A stretch of 14,516 nt of DNA from contig MU647102.1 in the NCBI GenBank assembly GCA_026770585.1, positions 5,690 to 20,205 on the forward strand, read 5' to 3'. The translations under genes and the position numbers were made by a program. Under the pieces are notes generated by a model. It saw only the letters and a list, made by a program, of their open reading frames with translations. It was not told the DNA's origin and did no database searches. Origin of the DNA: Baffinella frigidus. Taxonomy: Eukaryota; Cryptophyceae; Cryptomonadales; Baffinellaceae. Shown here in pieces: positions 8,801 through 13,148 of the stretch; position 1 is the first letter of the stretch; every line of letters begins with the position of its first letter.

Positions 8801-11800
8801 CTCCCTCACGAACCTCACGGGTAAAAAACCACGCTCGTTTTGTACCAGGGTGTTTTCAATGTTTACCGCGATGCCGTGCCTACAATCGGATTGCATTCGC
8901 AAGTTTGGGCCTGCGGCTCCCTCACGAACCTCACTGGTACCACCCAGAAGTCCCTGTCTCCTAAAGCGTAATCCTAAACCCTAAACCCTCAACCCGTTGG
9001 GGTTTCGGGTAGCACGGGGTTCGAGTTTCGGGTACCGTCCCGCAGCCAACCCTCCACTCTCAACCCTCAACCGCATCCAACCCTCATCTCTTACACCCTG
9101 CACCTTACACCCTCATCTCTTACACCCTCAACCATCCGTCCCCGCAGCCCTTGTCACTCCCTGCGTTCCTCTCTCCTCTCTCCTGTAGTTTCTCTCTTTC
9201 GTGACCCCCCCTCCTCATTTCTCTCTCTCCCTGCTGTCGCCGCCCGCCTCCATTTTCTCTCGCCCTCGCGCCCACGCAGAGAGAGAAAATGGAGAAGTGG
9301 GGGGGGAGGAACTCGCCTGCTCGCGGCGCCCTCTTCGTCCGTAGAGCCCCACAGCCTGATTTTGCGAGCCCGAAAAGGCTGCTTGAAATCCGTGCAGGTC
9401 GCCTCTCGTGCGATCTCATCCCGGAAGATAACCGAATCAGTTCCTTTTTAATAGGAGGTTGCATAGGATAAATTAGTTGGGGCATAGTAGATTCAATTAG
9501 GCCTCCTAATTAAATGAAGACGCTAATTAGGGAACTGATTCAGTTATCTTTCGAGATGAAATGCCTTGAGAAAGAGAGACGCTTGCGTACAAGTCCTCCC
9601 TTCCCCTGGAACGGCGTTCTCATCCGGCCGAGCATTCGAGTTACTCTCAGTGCAGTGTGCGCGAGCCTCGAGGGAGGGGGGGGCGCGGCTGGACTTGTGT
9701 TGACTGATTCATTTTTCTGGTACTGATCCTTCGAGGATTGCTGCCCCGGTGCGAACAAACCCTGCCTGCATCAGTCAACTCTCCATTTTCAGTCAACTCT
9801 CCCTTTTCAGTCAACTCTCCCTTTTCAGTCAACTCTCCCTTTTCAGTCAATTCTCCCTTTTCAGTCAACTCTCCCTTTTCAGTCAACTCTCCCTTTTCAG
9901 TCAACTCTCCCTTTTCAGTCAACTCTCCCTTTTCAGTCAACTCTCCCTTTTCAGTCAACTCCCCCTTTTCAGTCAACTCTCCCTTTTCAGTCAACTCTCC
10001 CTTTTCAGTCAACTCTCCATTATTGACACGTGTTCACTTTATCTGAAAGTGAGAATGCACGGAGCAGAAATGAGGCGAGCTTAGAAAATTATCTGGGTTC
10101 TGCTCCAGCCGATTCCTAACCAAGACACTGGCATTGTGTGTTTCAGTCAACTCTGCCCTTTTCAGTCAACTTACCCTCGTGGGCAGTTTGCGCGAGCCTC
10201 GAGGCGGAGGTGTCGCAGATGGAAGATGAAGATAAGCTCGAAATGCTCCAGGTGCATACCCCCCCTCTGGGTGAAGGCTAAACCCTAACGAAAACCCGCT
10301 ACAAGTCGATTATAGGCGCGGGGTCACGGTACAATTTTAAAACGCGGCGGTACAAAACGATTTTAACAGCCGTGCGGGGAGAGCCTCGAGGCAGATGGAA
10401 GATGAAGAAACGCTCGAAATGCTCCATGTGTCCCATGCGCGTAAAACCGTTTTGTACCTGCGCGTTTTAAATTTGTACCACGATCCCGCGCCTACAATCG
10501 ACTTGTAGCGGGTTTGCGTTAGGGTTTGGCCTTCACCCCCCCCCCCCTCCCCTCCCCCTTCGGGTGTGAGCAGACGTACGGGATGGAAGACACCGGGCTG
10601 CCGCGCAAACCCCCCAAACCCCAAACCCCAAACTCCACGCCCCAAATCCCAAACACTCAACCCCCAAAATAAAACGCACACAAAAAAAAGAAAAAGAAAC
10701 ACCAAACACCATATCCTCATCGCTAGTGATTTGCGCAGACCCACGGGCTAAGGGACACCGGGTTATCCGGGAGAGCAACCCGCTTCTCTCCCTCGCGGGT
10801 TGCTCTCCCTCATTCTAATCCACCTGCACCCTGCAACCCTGTAACCCAAACCCCAAACACCAAACCCTACCCCCTAGTGATTTGCTGAATAACCCCCCCC
10901 TCTCCGGGAATGAGCAGACTTACAAAGAGTCTGTCCTACTTGCAGCAGGACAGACAGGACACGGGGCTGGCAAGGGTCATTCGGGACAGTAACGTGCTTC
11001 TGTAGATTAACCTCAACCCTCAACACCCTGAACACCCTACACCCCAAACCACACACCCTTGATCCTGCACCCTAAACCCTATATACATGTTGGTCGGCTC
11101 AGCAACTCTTAACAAATACGTTAACCCCACAGATTTACGGGCCGGAGGGCACGGGACTTGGTCGTCTGGAAGAGCAACGCGCTCCTCTGACTCCGGATCC
11201 TAGTGATTCGCGCCATAACCCCCCCCCCGTTGGTGTGAGGACTGACCCCCCATTCGGTCGCAGACATACGGGCTGGATGACACGGGGCTGGCAAGGGTCA
11301 TTCGGGAGAGCAACGCGCTCCTCGGCCTCAGCACCTTCTACACCGTCGGCCCCCAGGTATAGGGTTTGGTGTTGTGGGTATAGCGCTGAGGTTGTGCAAC
11401 AGTTTTCTTGACCCTCCTCTCCTTCTGCGCCTCGCTTCTTCTTCGTCACCCCCGTCCTTTGCTTCGGCGGTGTTTGAGTAGGACCAAGAGAGAGGTGGGG
11501 TAGGGTACAGTAGGGTACGGTAGGGCAGGGCAGGGTACGGTTGGGTACGGTAGGGTACGGTATATTCCAAGACGGTTGGTGGTCAACCGGTGACGTCACC
11601 GGTTTGCCTTCCATGTGGTATCCGTGATCACGGAGAATACAAGGACACCTTCTTCCGCTCCTCTGCCGTGCATCTTCATGCCCCGGGTGTGGTGGTTAGG
11701 GGGTTTGAAGTAGGGGTTAGAGCTGAGGGGTTCTGGTCTATGTTTTATTGTGTATTGTCTGGGGTTTGCTGTTCAAACAAAAAACTAGACCCCCGCCCCT

Positions 11801-13148
11801 TATCCCAAAAGCCCACTCCTCAAAGAGGCAGCCCCTAATCCCGAAAGCGCACTCCTGAAACAGGAGGTTTGACCCCCACTCCTGAAACAGGAGGCGCGCG
11901 CGTGGTCGTATCCCTCGGGCATGCTTGTGCCCCAGGTCCCTAAACCCTCAACCCCAAACCCCAAACCCTACATCCCAAAACCGAAACCCCAAACCCCGAA
12001 ACCCGAAACCCTGAACCCCGAAACCCCGAACCCCCAAACCCCAACCCCCAAACCCCAGGCTGCTACCCGTAGACGTCCATGCACCCAACAACCCAAAATC
12101 CACACCCTACACCATAATCCTTGACCCCACAAGCTAAACACTAATCGCCCAACACTAAACACGAATCCCCACACCCTCAGCTTCCCCAAACCCTGCCAAA
12201 AGTTGACGATACTGGTACTAAACGGTCAACTTTCGCCCCTGGACGCAGAACCCTAAACCCTAAACCCCACACCCCACACCCAACACCCAAAACACCAAAC
12301 CCTCAACCCTGAACCAAAACAGGCGGCCGGCATCATTCACTCGGACATGGAACGCGGGTGCTTTCCCCTAAACTCTGAACCCTGAGCCCTAAACCCTAAA
12401 CCCTAAACCCTAAACCCTGAACCCTAAGCCCTAAGCCCTAAACCCTAAACCCTCTCATCCGAGGATGAGCCCCCCCCTGCACACCGATTCAACTGTAAAA
12501 CACCACAACCGTTTTGTACCAGGGTGTTTTCAATCTTTACCGCGATGCCGAGGCTCAATGGGCGAATAGCGAGGGTGGGCCAACCTCGGGCCTACAATGG
12601 GCCTGTCGCCGGGACTTTGTTCGAAAAAAAGACCTGCGGAACTCGAGCCAAGCCGAAATCTACGATATCGACTTGTCCCTTAAGTGACGAGTAGCCTGTT
12701 ACACTCCTACCCAGGCCTCTAAGGGGGGGCATGCGGCGTGGTCAGGGTCCAATGACCCGCTTGCCACTTAGCTGCCACATCGTATGGGGGAACCTACCCA
12801 CAAAGCGTACCGATTTTCCACCCAATCCCAACCTCACAAAATCAAGCCAGGCCAAAATCTACAATGTCAACTTATACACCATATGGGGGGCAGGTTCATC
12901 AAAGCAGAAACCATTTCGTATTCGGACTATCTGGCGTGCGGCGGGGAGTCGGGCGCCAAGGAAGCTGGCAAGGTATCCTACCTCTACCCTGAACCCTACA
13001 CCCTACACCCTACACCTTACACCCTACACCCTACACCGTAAACCCCAAACCCTAAACCCTCTACATGAAACAGTTGCGACTGGAAGGCAAGGAGTACAAG
13101 GTCGCAGACGGCGACATCTTTCATTTCAAGTTCAATGTCACGAAGTAA
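2556..13148 (+). CDS. ychF: YchF/OLA1-family P-loop NTPase, 16 exons, probably organelle-targeted
   Basis: Spliced gene, join(2556-2802, 3965-4045, 4600-4690, 5545-5584, 5764-5851, 6580-6668, 7395-7431, 7580-7635, 8118-8153, 8775-8820, 10187-10251, 11264-11356, 11891-11935, 12323-12357, 12894-12972, 13074-13148). The total is 1203 nt, 400 residues plus TAA. Seen: Arg-rich, acid-poor leader (about 1-35); P-loop GAPNIGKS (40-47); [14 protein letters not shown]3 DIAG followed by LVKGAS (107-116); [22 protein letters not shown] (G4 position); CASLEAE (G5 position); and a C-terminal TGS domain (about 311-397) with [12 protein letters not shown] and [11 protein letters not shown]. All 15 introns are GT-AG with matching phases. 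Family knowledge: YchF/OLA1 proteins are ribosome-associated HAS-type NTPases that use ATP and have a hydrophobic residue after DxxG, here Leu111. About 363 residues is the usual bacterial length, matching the part after the leader. Inference: a mitochondrial or plastid form, from the leader and the bacterial-like sequence. The exon 1 donor is the least certain point. Confidence 0.92.
3123..3174 (+). repeat. 33-bp tandem duplication in intron 1
   Basis: ATCCGGGAACGGGATCAAC at 3124 recurs as ATCCGGGAACGTGATCAAC at 3157. Confidence 0.7.
3175..3460. mobile_element. MITE-like element, copy A (intron 1)
   Basis: Imperfect terminal inverted repeats around AACTGAATCAGTTCC (left) and its complement near 3426-3449 (right). 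Inside are perfect 18-bp inverted repeats, GGGTAGTTTAGCCTACGG at 3236-3253 and its complement at 3335-3352. The right half read on the minus strand matches the 9412-9520 element closely. No coding sequence, as expected of a non-autonomous element. Confidence 0.65.
3480..3815 (+). pseudogene. Decayed tandem copies of exon 2 and its upstream intron
   Basis: The unit GTTAGGTGGCGATTCCAG|ACCTGCGG of the real exon 2 acceptor is repeated in decayed form. One relic starts at 3683 (ACTTGCGTGCGGCTGGCGG), another at 3782 (ACCTGGGGCGGGCGGTGCG), and a partial upstream unit starts near 3489. Only the 3965 copy stays open and in phase. Confidence 0.8.
3965..4045 (+). CDS. ychF: ychF exon 2: start of G3 motif
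   Basis: Acceptor ATTCCAG|AC, donor GCAG|GTCCC. Codes [19 protein letters not shown] then LEFVDIA, ending one base into Gly110 of the DIAG G3 motif, so the intron interrupts a nucleotide-binding motif. The match to the YchF family ([26 protein letters not shown]) is very strong. It is the last and best preserved of three copies of its 5' part (others near 3683 and 3782), and its 3' end is copied again near 4270 and 4390. Confidence 0.93.
4225..4445 (+). pseudogene. Relics of the exon 2 3' end in intron 2
   Basis: CAGCTCGAATTTGTTGACAT at 4272 repeats the end of exon 2 with its donor changed from GT to GC (TTGCAG|GCCCC). Shorter echoes follow the pattern CTCGACATnGnAGGCCCC near 4242, 4261, 4388 and 4420. 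Confidence 0.75.
4434..4599 (-). repeat. Degenerate CCCTAAA tract ending at the exon 3 acceptor
   Basis: Units such as CCCTAAACCCCTCAACCCTAA run right up to the splice acceptor, whose CCCTAG is itself a one-base variant of the repeat. Confidence 0.85.
4600..4690 (+). CDS. ychF: ychF exon 3: switch II region
   Basis: Acceptor CCCTAG|GG, which lies inside degenerate CCCTAA repeat; donor CTCAG|GTACAG. Completes Gly110 and codes [20 protein letters not shown] then QVSVIVQLL plus two bases of Arg140. LVKGAS and GLGNKFL are hallmarks of the YchF/OLA1 family after DxxG. The donor is followed by a 14-bp direct repeat that creates a second GT at 4705. Using that one would break the frame with exon 4, so 4690 is chosen. 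Confidence 0.93.
4691..4704 (+). repeat. 14-bp duplication of the exon 3 end
   Basis: The last bases of exon 3 (TACAGCTCCTCAG-like) are repeated immediately downstream, giving two GT donors 14 bp apart; only the first keeps frame. Confidence 0.75.
4796..4935 (+). pseudogene. Relic of exon 3 end plus intron 3 start
   Basis: GCGCCAAGTCTTAGTCATTC then TTCAGCTTCTCAGGTC mirrors the real exon 3 end, now with an in-frame stop. The following TTAGTTGCACTTCTGTACTA block repeats the intron 3 start at 4722. So exon and intron were duplicated together. Confidence 0.8.
5259..5408 (+). repeat. Degenerate ~24-bp tandem repeat in intron 3
   Basis: About six units of the type CTTGGTATTAATAAAGGTCC, starting near 5259, 5284, 5308, 5332, 5360 and 5384, AT-richer than the surroundings. 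Confidence 0.75.
5545..5584 (+). CDS. ychF: ychF exon 4
   Basis: A 40-nt exon, acceptor CCGCAG|A, donor GATCG|GTGAAC. The A completes Arg140 (AG+A), then [13 protein letters not shown] follows, matching the family stretch RCFEDxxxxHVxGS. It ends in phase 0 and joins exon 5 to give HVDGS-VDPVRD, a diagnostic YchF string. No other copy was noticed. Confidence 0.92.
5587..5763 (-). repeat. Intron 4, almost all degenerate CCCTAAA
   Basis: A 179-nt intron made of CCCTAAACCCTAAACCCTGA-type units from just after its donor, with a short unique 3' end before the CGGTAG acceptor. Confidence 0.85.
5764..5851 (+). CDS. ychF: ychF exon 5
   Basis: Acceptor CGGTAG|GTGGAT, donor GACAG|GTCCGG. Codes [20 protein letters not shown] then TLGKKRQKT plus one base of Gly183. 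It matches VDPVRDIxxIETELxLADLExLxKR of the family. This is the first of four copies. The next (5987-6056) is 67/70 identical over the shared part; the other two are strongly decayed. Confidence 0.94.
5981..6056 (+). pseudogene. Exon 5 copy 2, possible alternative exon 5b
   Basis: 67 of 70 bases at 5987-6056 match 5788-5857. Changes: Glu to Asp, Lys to Glu, and donor GT to GC. An AG at 5979-5980 would open a phase 0 exon (TTG GAT ATG ATC GAG), and the exit phase equals that of exon 5. It could therefore replace exon 5, losing the VDPVRDF part, if the GC donor works. Inclusion of both would shift frame. It may equally be a recent relic. Confidence 0.7.
6127..6335 (+). pseudogene. Exon 5 copies 3 and 4, strongly decayed
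   Basis: CTCGCGAGCCTCCAGACGCT at 6131 and GCGGACCTCCGGACCCTCGA at 6293 are diverged versions of the CTCGCTGACCTCCAGACCCT core of exon 5. Both lack usable frame and donor. Confidence 0.75.
6580..6668 (+). CDS. ychF: ychF exon 6: helical arm segment
   Basis: Acceptor CGAACAG|GA, donor CGCGAC|GTAAGC. Completes Gly183 and codes [20 protein letters not shown] then LDNGIPARD. In the family this position is the charged coiled-coil arm followed by LxxGxPAR. It ends in phase 0. It is followed by a tandem array of decayed copies of itself through about 7340. Confidence 0.88.
6701..7345 (+). pseudogene. Tandem array of decayed exon 6 units
   Basis: Exon-like cores at 6773-6825 ([15 protein letters not shown]), about 6984-6992 (short), 7078-7133 (frameshifted, with the donor GCGACGTAAGCC kept) and 7281-7340 ([14 protein letters not shown]). 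Between them the intron block TAATTAACCGTAGATACGG repeats near 6701, 6861 and 7180, with a poor copy near 7030, a period of about 155-160 bp. Confidence 0.75.
7395..7431 (+). CDS. ychF: ychF exon 7 (37 nt)
   Basis: Acceptor GTACAG|GTTATG, donor CCGTG|GTAACC. Codes [12 protein letters not shown] plus one base. Joined to exon 8 it reads [17 protein letters not shown], which fits the family run EEExxLLRGLxLLTAKP. It is a very small exon, flanked downstream by an intron that is almost pure degenerate CCCTAAA. Confidence 0.88.
7437..7579 (-). repeat. Intron 7, nearly pure CCCTAAA and CCCGAAA repeat
   Basis: The 148-nt intron consists of CCCTAAA units changing at its 3' end to about four CCCGAAA units just before the acceptor CCAG. 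Confidence 0.9.
7580..7635 (+). CDS. ychF: ychF exon 8: G4-position motif
   Basis: Acceptor AACCAG|GG, donor GAACAG|GTCTTT. Codes [18 protein letters not shown]. The family has LLTAKPxLYVxNVxE here. NVSE replaces the classical NKxD guanine-specificity motif, as expected for YchF/OLA1 proteins that prefer ATP. The last 17 nt recur exactly at 7679-7695, without a donor. Confidence 0.93.
7679..7695 (+). pseudogene. 17-bp copy of exon 8 end
   Basis: GCAACGTCTCTGAACAG is identical to the last 17 nt of exon 8, but is followed by AT instead of GT. Confidence 0.75.
7709..7757 (+). repeat. (GGGGATT)n telomere-variant tract
   Basis: About six units of GGGGATT/AGGGATT, a 7-mer array that merges into GGGTTGTGAG. 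Confidence 0.8.
8118..8153 (+). CDS. ychF: ychF exon 9 (36 nt)
   Basis: Acceptor GTGCAG|GAATTG, donor GTCCAG|GTTCCA, phase 0 at both ends. Codes [12 protein letters not shown], which fits the family's E-L-x-x-GN-x-x-x-x-AV segment right after NVxE. A short exon, but position, phase and sequence all agree. Confidence 0.83.
8695..8720 (+). pseudogene. Relic of exon 10 acceptor and start
   Basis: GGAAATGCTAGCCAATCGCG resembles the real exon 10 start GGACATGCTAGCCAAGCGTG. Confidence 0.65.
8775..8820 (+). CDS. ychF: ychF exon 10 (46 nt)
   Basis: Acceptor CGACAG|GACATG, donor CACGG|GTAAAA. Codes [15 protein letters not shown] plus one base of Val271. The family has an A-x-x-x-GAxxxxISA stretch here. 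Sequence support is weaker than for other exons, but the phases (0 in, 1 out) exactly fit exons 9 and 11. The donor lies at the edge of a dispersed element, and the last 18 nt of the exon recur at 8917-8934 on the other side of that element. Partial decayed copy upstream at 8695-8720. Confidence 0.75.
8819..8934 (+). mobile_element. Dispersed element copy 1 with 18-bp direct repeats
   Basis: The element begins with GTAAAA at 8821 and ends near CTGCGG at 8916. It contains CGTTTTGTACC, TTTACCGCGATGCCG and GCCTACAATCG, shared with 10269-10367 (inverted), 10441-10540 and 12495-12639. It is flanked by an exact 18-bp repeat, CTCCCTCACGAACCTCAC, at 8801-8818 (end of exon 10) and 8917-8934. That is the arrangement expected of an insertion with target duplication, and it supplies the 5' splice site of intron 10. 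Confidence 0.65.
9248..9294. repeat. Inverted repeat, 14-bp perfect arms
   Basis: CTCCATTTTCTCTC at 9248-9261 pairs with 9281-9294, within a pyrimidine-rich then purine-rich stretch of intron 10. Confidence 0.65.
9412..9565. mobile_element. MITE-like element, copy B (intron 10)
   Basis: 18-bp terminal inverted repeats with one mismatch, GATAACCGAATCAGTTCC (9427-9444) and GGAACTGATTCAGTTATC (9531-9548), extending imperfectly outward through TCATC/GATGA. Internal sequence (TTTTTAATAGGAGGTTG, GGGCATAGTA) matches the complement of copy A in intron 1. Confidence 0.7.
9656..9675 (+). pseudogene. Relic of exon 11 start
   Basis: GCAG|TGTGCGCGAGCCTCGAG matches the real GCAG|TTTGCGCGAGCCTCGAG, then diverges into a G run. 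Confidence 0.8.
9771..10020 (+). repeat. 18-bp minisatellite, 14 units, 3' splice-site-like
   Basis: Fourteen near-identical units of TCAGTCAACTCTCCCTTT, with isolated units again at 10143-10172 close to the true exon 11 acceptor. Each unit reads CTCTCCCTTTTCAG, a pyrimidine tract plus AG. The repeat length is a multiple of three, so it is open in several frames on both strands without being a gene. Confidence 0.95.
10187..10251 (+). CDS. ychF: ychF exon 11: CASLEAE (G5-position) segment
   Basis: Acceptor GGGCAG|TTTGCG, donor CTCCAG|GTGCAT. Completes Val271 and codes [20 protein letters not shown] then Q. The family has (S/C)AxLEAEL here, in the position of the G5 motif, followed by an acidic helix. 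Decayed copies lie at 9656-9675 and 10381-10428. The intron upstream is 1366 nt, the longest in the gene, and holds the 18-bp minisatellite. Confidence 0.9.
10269..10540. mobile_element. Foldback pair of the dispersed element around an exon 11 relic
   Basis: Arms of about 100 bp at 10269-10367 and 10441-10540 are reverse complements with scattered mismatches (for example GGTGAAGGCTAAACCCTAAC against GTTAGGGTTTGGCCTTCACC). Both are copies of the 8821 and 12495 element. The spacer carries the exon 11 relic at 10381-10428. Confidence 0.8.
10381..10428 (+). pseudogene. Relic of exon 11 in intron 11
   Basis: GAGCCTCGAGGCAGATGGAA then GATGAAGAAACGCTCGAAAT parallels exon 11 but has an internal deletion and a lost donor (CCATGTG for CCAGGTG). 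Confidence 0.85.
10574..11190 (+). pseudogene. Four decayed exon 12 copies with flanking intron
   Basis: Each follows CAG: at 10574 ([10 protein letters not shown], then decays), 10739, 10918 (keeps GGCTGGCAAGGGTCATTCGG) and 11133 (frameshifted). The intron piece CTAGTGATTTGC recurs before the copies (about 10727, 10874, 11201), so the duplicated unit was intron plus exon. Spacings are about 165, 179, 215 and 131 bp to the functional copy. Confidence 0.85.
11264..11356 (+). CDS. ychF: ychF exon 12: entry to TGS domain
   Basis: Acceptor GTCGCAG|ACATAC, donor CCCCAG|GTATAG, phase 0 at both ends. Codes [20 protein letters not shown] then [11 protein letters not shown]. The family has GLxxxGLxRVIRxxYxLLGLxTFFTxGP. 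It is the last of five copies; the four upstream ones begin at 10574, 10739, 10918 and 11133 and are decayed. Confidence 0.94.
11499..11563 (+). repeat. Degenerate 10-bp repeat (TAGGGTACGG)n
   Basis: Six to seven units of TAGGGTACGG/CAGGGTACGG in intron 12, a telomere-like derivative. Confidence 0.8.
11586..11634. repeat. Two perfect palindromes in intron 12
   Basis: ACCGGTGACGTCACCGGT (11586-11603) is 18 bp with a CRE-type TGACGTCA core; TCCGTGATCACGGA (11621-11634) is 14 bp. Role unknown. Confidence 0.6.
11850..11894 (+). repeat. Duplicated hairpin at exon 13 acceptor
   Basis: CACTCCTGAAACAGGAGG occurs at 11850-11867 and 11877-11894. The second contains the exon 13 acceptor CAG|GAGG, so two identical acceptors lie 27 bp apart. 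The upstream one would add 27 nt in frame but brings in a TGA (GAG GTT TGA). Confidence 0.85.
11891..11935 (+). CDS. ychF: ychF exon 13 (45 nt)
   Basis: Acceptor GAAACAG|GAGGCG, donor CCCCAG|GTCCCT, phase 0 at both ends. Codes [15 protein letters not shown]. The family has EVRAWTIxxGTxAPQAA. The acceptor sits in a small hairpin (CTCCTG-AAA-CAGGAG) present twice, at 11850 and 11877. Confidence 0.9.
11936..12320 (-). repeat. Intron 13, mostly degenerate CCCTAAA/CCCCAAA
   Basis: Starts at the donor itself (GTCCCTAAACCC) and continues with CCCCAAACCCCGAAACCC-type units. A unique patch near 12205-12245 has the inverted pair AAAAGTTGAC/GTCAACTTT. Confidence 0.85.
12323..12357 (+). CDS. ychF: ychF exon 14 (35 nt)
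   Basis: Acceptor AAAACAG|GCGGCC, donor CGCGG|GTGCTT. Codes [11 protein letters not shown] plus two bases of Gly350. It matches AAGxIHTDFERGF in the TGS domain, with MER where most members have FER. Confidence 0.92.
12367..12455 (-). repeat. CCCTAAA tract in intron 14
   Basis: CCCTAAA units with GAACCCTGA and AAGCCCTAA variants, directly after the exon 14 donor region. Confidence 0.85.
12495..12639 (+). mobile_element. Dispersed element copy 4 (intron 14)
   Basis: Runs from GTAAAACACC to GACCTGCGG with shared blocks CCGTTTTGTACCAGGGTG, TTTACCGCGATGCCG and GCCTACAATGGG. It is longer than copy 1 by about 48 bp in the middle. Confidence 0.65.
12894..12972 (+). CDS. ychF: ychF exon 15: TGS domain core
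   Basis: Acceptor GGGGCAG|GTTCAT, donor GGCAAG|GTATCC. Completes Gly350 and codes [20 protein letters not shown] then AKEAGK. It matches GFIRAETIxYxDYxxxGGExxAKEAGK, one of the best conserved YchF/OLA1 stretches. Upstream, an intron block around the motif GCCAAAATCTACAATGTCAA is present twice (about 12645 and 12843). Confidence 0.95.
12980..13060 (-). repeat. Intron 15, CCCTACA/CCCTAAA repeat
   Basis: A 101-nt intron of CCCTACACCCTACACC units changing to CCCTAAACCC before the acceptor. Confidence 0.85.
13074..13148 (+). CDS. ychF: ychF exon 16: C-terminus and stop
   Basis: Acceptor GAAACAG|TTGCGA. Codes [20 protein letters not shown] then NVTK and TAA at 13146-13148. It matches the family terminus (LRxEGKxYxVxDGDIxHFxFNV). 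The last 25 nt are the first unit of a 35-bp tandem repeat that runs on past the stop. Confidence 0.95.
   Translation: MRLEGKEYKVADGDIFHFKFNVTK

Noticed and set aside
9771-10020. CRISPR array
   Set aside because: Units are contiguous 18-mers without spacers, and the context is eukaryotic.
9647-10046. Open frames on both strands across the 18-bp repeat (SQLSLF-, VNSPFS- and GELTEK-type peptides)
   Set aside because: The unit is 18 bp with no stop, so any array of it is open in several frames. The peptides are pure repeat and the region lies inside intron 10.
11590-11690. Possible relic of exon 13 around CATGCCCCGGGTGTGG
   Set aside because: Only a few bases resemble exon 13 (GGGCATGCTTGTGCCCC), too little to call.
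11921-12189. Pro/Lys-rich and Gly/Val-rich open frames (NPKPQTP-like, GFGVWGF-like)
   Set aside because: These are direct translations of degenerate CCCTAAA/TTTAGGG repeat; the same kind of frame occurs at 1191-1427, 6234-6646 and 10566-10751.
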